Part shown: one piece after another, positions 5,712 through 7,383 of the stretch
Position numbering within the stretch: the first letter of the stretch is position 1
Layout of the letters: each line of letters begins with the position of its first letter
Assembly (NCBI GenBank): GCA_013696065.1
Contig: JACCZJ010000434.1
Coordinates: forward strand, 1-7,383
DNA length: 7,383 bases
Source: Nocardioidaceae bacterium
Lineage (GTDB): Bacteria > Actinomycetota > Actinomycetes > Propionibacteriales > Nocardioidaceae
Direction: 5' to 3'
Position numbers and translations under genes: made by a program
The notes under the pieces: generated by a model
The model's input: the letters and a program-made list of their open reading frames with translations, nothing else
What the model was told of the DNA's origin: nothing
Databases searched by the model: none

Positions 5712-6910
5712 TGGGTCGTCTAGCACAGACCGAAGGCCTCAGCTCCGACCAGCGAGACATGCTCGCGGCGATCCGCGAGTTCGTCGACAACGAGATCTTG
5801 CCAGTAGCGACGGAGCTCGAGCACCTCGACGAGTATCCGACGCACATCGTCGAGGGCCTCAAGGAGATGGGCGTTTTCGGCCTCATGATCCCCGAGGAGT
5901 ACGGCGGTTTGGGGGAGTCCCTGCTCACCTATGCGCTCGTGGTCGAGGAGATCGCCCGCGGCTGGATGAGCGTGTCCGGGATCGTGAACACACACTTCAT
6001 CGTGGCCTACCTCCTGCGCCAGCACGGGACCGACGAGCAGCGCAAGTCGCTGCTTCCTCGAATGGCCACGGGGGAGGTGCGCGGTTCCTTCTCCATGTCC
6101 GAGCCGGGCTGCGGTTCCGATGTGGCGGCCATCAGGACCAAGGCGGTCCGCGACGGCGACGAGTACGTCATCACGGGCCAGAAGATGTGGATCACCAACG
6201 GGGGCACGTCGAACCTGCTAGCCGTCCTCGTGCGCACCGACGAGGGTCAGTCGTCGGCGCACAGGAACCTCACCGCATTCCTGGTCGAAAAGGAGCCCGG
6301 CTTCGGTCCCCAGGCCGGTGGGACGCTGACGATCCCCGGCAAGATGGAGAAGATGGGTTACAAGGGGGTCGACTCGACCGAGGCGATCTTCGACGGGTAC
6401 CGCATCGGAGCCGATCACGTCCTCGGCGGCGAGCCCGGCAAGGGCTTCTATCAGATGATGGACGGCGTCGAGGTGGGCCGGGTCAACGTGGCGGCTCGCG
6501 GCTGCGGGGTGGCCCAACGGGCGTTCGAACTCGGGGTCGCCTACGCGCAACAGCGCGAGAGCTTCGGCAAGCCGATCGCCGAACACCAGGCGGTGACGTT
6601 CCGATTGGCCGAGATGGCAACCAAGGTCGAGGCGGCACACCAGATGATGGTCATGGCCGCACGGCGCAAAGATGCTGGCGCGCGCAACGATCTCGAGGCC
6701 GGGATGGCCAAGTACCTCGCAGCGGAGTACTGCAAGGAGGTTGTCGAGGATTCGTTCCGGATCCACGGCGCCTATGGTTACTCCAAGGAGTACGAGATCG
6801 AGCGGCTGTACCGCGAGGCGCCCATGCTGCTCATCGGCGAAGGCACCGCCGACATCCAGAAGATGATCATCGGCCGTCGGCTCCTGGAAGACTACAAGCT
6901 GCCGCGCTGA
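5711..6910 (+). CDS. mcd: Acyl-CoA dehydrogenase, probably (2S)-methylsuccinyl-CoA dehydrogenase
   Basis: This FAD enzyme most likely oxidises (2S)-methylsuccinyl-CoA to mesaconyl-CoA and passes electrons to electron-transfer flavoprotein. The 399 residues cover the whole acyl-CoA dehydrogenase fold: an N-terminal helical domain (about 10-122), a middle beta domain with SEPGCGSD (130-137) and the flavin-contacting KMWITNG (158-164), and a C-terminal helical domain with QRESFGKPIAEHQ (281-293). E377 in GEGTADIQ stands where the catalytic base lies in medium- and short-chain enzymes. Family membership is certain; substrate is inferred from position between mcl and the hydratase, where this is the missing pathway step. 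Proteobacterial Mcd, as I recall, is considerably longer at the N-terminus, so this is a compact form or a different short branched-chain enzyme used for the same step. ATG 5711 overlaps the mcl stop by one base, with GGAGA (5699-5703) 7 nt upstream. Confidence 0.88.
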   Translation: MGRLAQTEGLSSDQRDMLAAIREFVDNEILPVATELEHLDEYPTHIVEGLKEMGVFGLMIPEEYGGLGESLLTYALVVEEIARGWMSVSGIVNTHFIVAYLLRQHGTDEQRKSLLPRMATGEVRGSFSMSEPGCGSDVAAIRTKAVRDGDEYVITGQKMWITNGGTSNLLAVLVRTDEGQSSAHRNLTAFLVEKEPGFGPQAGGTLTIPGKMEKMGYKGVDSTEAIFDGYRIGADHVLGGEPGKGFYQMMDGVEVGRVNVAARGCGVAQRAFELGVAYAQQRESFGKPIAEHQAVTFRLAEMATKVEAAHQMMVMAARRKDAGARNDLEAGMAKYLAAEYCKEVVEDSFRIHGAYGYSKEYEIERLYREAPMLLIGEGTADIQKMIIGRRLLEDYKLPR

Positions 6911-6943
6911 CATGTAACCCGTCGCATCGAAGAGGAGCCCCGC

Positions 6944-7383
6944 ATGCAGTTCGGCCGGTACTTCGAAGAGTTCGAGGTCGGGGCTCTCTACCGGCATTGG
7001 CCCGGCAAGACGGTGACCGAGTATGACGACCACCTCTTCTGCCTGCTGACGATGAACCACCATCCGCTCCACCTCGACGCCAACTATGCCCAGACCTCGA
7101 CGGAGTTCGGCCGCAACGTCGTGGTGGGCAACTACATCTACTCGCTCCTGCTGGGCATGTCGGTCGCCGACGTGAGCGGCAGAGCCATCGCCAACCTCGA
7201 GGTGTCTTCCCTGCGTCACGTGGCCCCCACCTTCCACGGGGACACCATCTACGGCGAAACCACCGTGCTGGACAAGGTCGAGTCGAAGTCGAAAAGTGAT
7301 CGGGGGATCGTGCACGTGGAGACCCGTGGCTACAACCAGGAGGGCACCATGGTCTGTATCTTCCAGCGTCGGGTCATGGTGCC
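6944..7383 (+). CDS. mch: MaoC-like hotdog hydratase, probably mesaconyl-CoA hydratase (3' end outside window)
   Basis: The expected reaction is reversible hydration of mesaconyl-CoA to beta-methylmalyl-CoA, feeding the lyase encoded two genes upstream. The first 146 codons are present and the frame is open at the right edge; actinobacterial relatives I recall have about 170 residues in a single hotdog domain. The hydratase motif region lies at residues 37-49 (MNHHPLHLDANYA). H43 occupies the catalytic His position, but N38 stands where R-specific enoyl-CoA hydratases have the catalytic Asp of GDxNPxH. SLRHVAPTFHGDT (89-101) is typical of the MaoC fold. ATG 6944 has a strong AGAGGAG (6931-6937) 6 nt upstream and follows the dehydrogenase by 33 nt with no terminator, so it is probably the fifth gene of the operon. 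General MaoC family membership is well supported; the substrate is inferred from context and overall resemblance. Confidence 0.87.
   Translation, partial: MQFGRYFEEFEVGALYRHWPGKTVTEYDDHLFCLLTMNHHPLHLDANYAQTSTEFGRNVVVGNYIYSLLLGMSVADVSGRAIANLEVSSLRHVAPTFHGDTIYGETTVLDKVESKSKSDRGIVHVETRGYNQEGTMVCIFQRRVMV

Noticed and set aside
4668..5726. Long open frame on the minus strand opposite mcl (352 codons)
   Set aside because: It mirrors mcl almost exactly, with no recognisable domain or ribosome binding site; it is an antisense shadow.
6218..7315. Long open frame on the minus strand opposite mcd and mch (365 codons)
   Set aside because: It spans two real genes and the gap between them, and its sequence resembles no family I know.
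1..7383. A new defence, mobile or other undescribed system
   Set aside because: No transposase, integrase, CRISPR repeat, toxin-antitoxin pair or unexplained gene is present; the window is filled by known metabolic genes and one control region.

Overview
The window comes from a high-GC Gram-positive bacterium, most likely an actinomycete (Actinomycetota). The genes are G/C-rich at third codon positions, GTG starts occur beside purine-rich Shine-Dalgarno sites, and the proteins most resemble the Streptomyces/Kitasatospora-type ethylmalonyl-CoA pathway proteins I recall. I cannot name the genus. All recognised genes lie on the + strand, and no mobile element, RNA gene or CRISPR array is visible.

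Layout. Positions 1-1229 hold the C-terminal three quarters of a malic-enzyme-family protein, cut by the left edge. Positions 1230-1378 are a short but dense control region: three copies of a GCAC-N3-GTGC palindrome, a sigma-70-like promoter whose -35 element and spacer are covered by two of them, and a GC-rich hairpin in the presumed 5' leader. From 1379 to the right edge runs a tight operon: ccr (crotonyl-CoA carboxylase/reductase), ecm (ethylmalonyl-CoA mutase), mcl (malyl-CoA/beta-methylmalyl-CoA lyase), an acyl-CoA dehydrogenase that is probably methylsuccinyl-CoA dehydrogenase (mcd), and a MaoC-type hydratase that is probably mesaconyl-CoA hydratase (mch), cut by the right edge. The first four genes overlap by 1-4 nt. 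The fifth follows after 33 nt with its own strong Shine-Dalgarno.

How the genes work together. These are the dedicated steps of the ethylmalonyl-CoA pathway, which assimilates acetyl-CoA without isocitrate lyase. Crotonyl-CoA is reductively carboxylated to ethylmalonyl-CoA, rearranged to methylsuccinyl-CoA, oxidised to mesaconyl-CoA, hydrated to beta-methylmalyl-CoA and cleaved to glyoxylate and propionyl-CoA. The lyase may also join glyoxylate to a second acetyl-CoA. In actinomycetes the route also supplies ethylmalonyl-CoA and methylmalonyl-CoA as polyketide extender units. The upstream malic enzyme, apparently a separate transcription unit, would link the resulting malate to pyruvate. The epimerase, the acetoacetyl-CoA enzymes and the regulator expected to bind the palindromes are not in the window.

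The pathway itself is known. The less ordinary parts are the phased triple-palindrome control region, the start of ccr, and active-site substitutions in the malic-enzyme-like protein and the MaoC-type hydratase.
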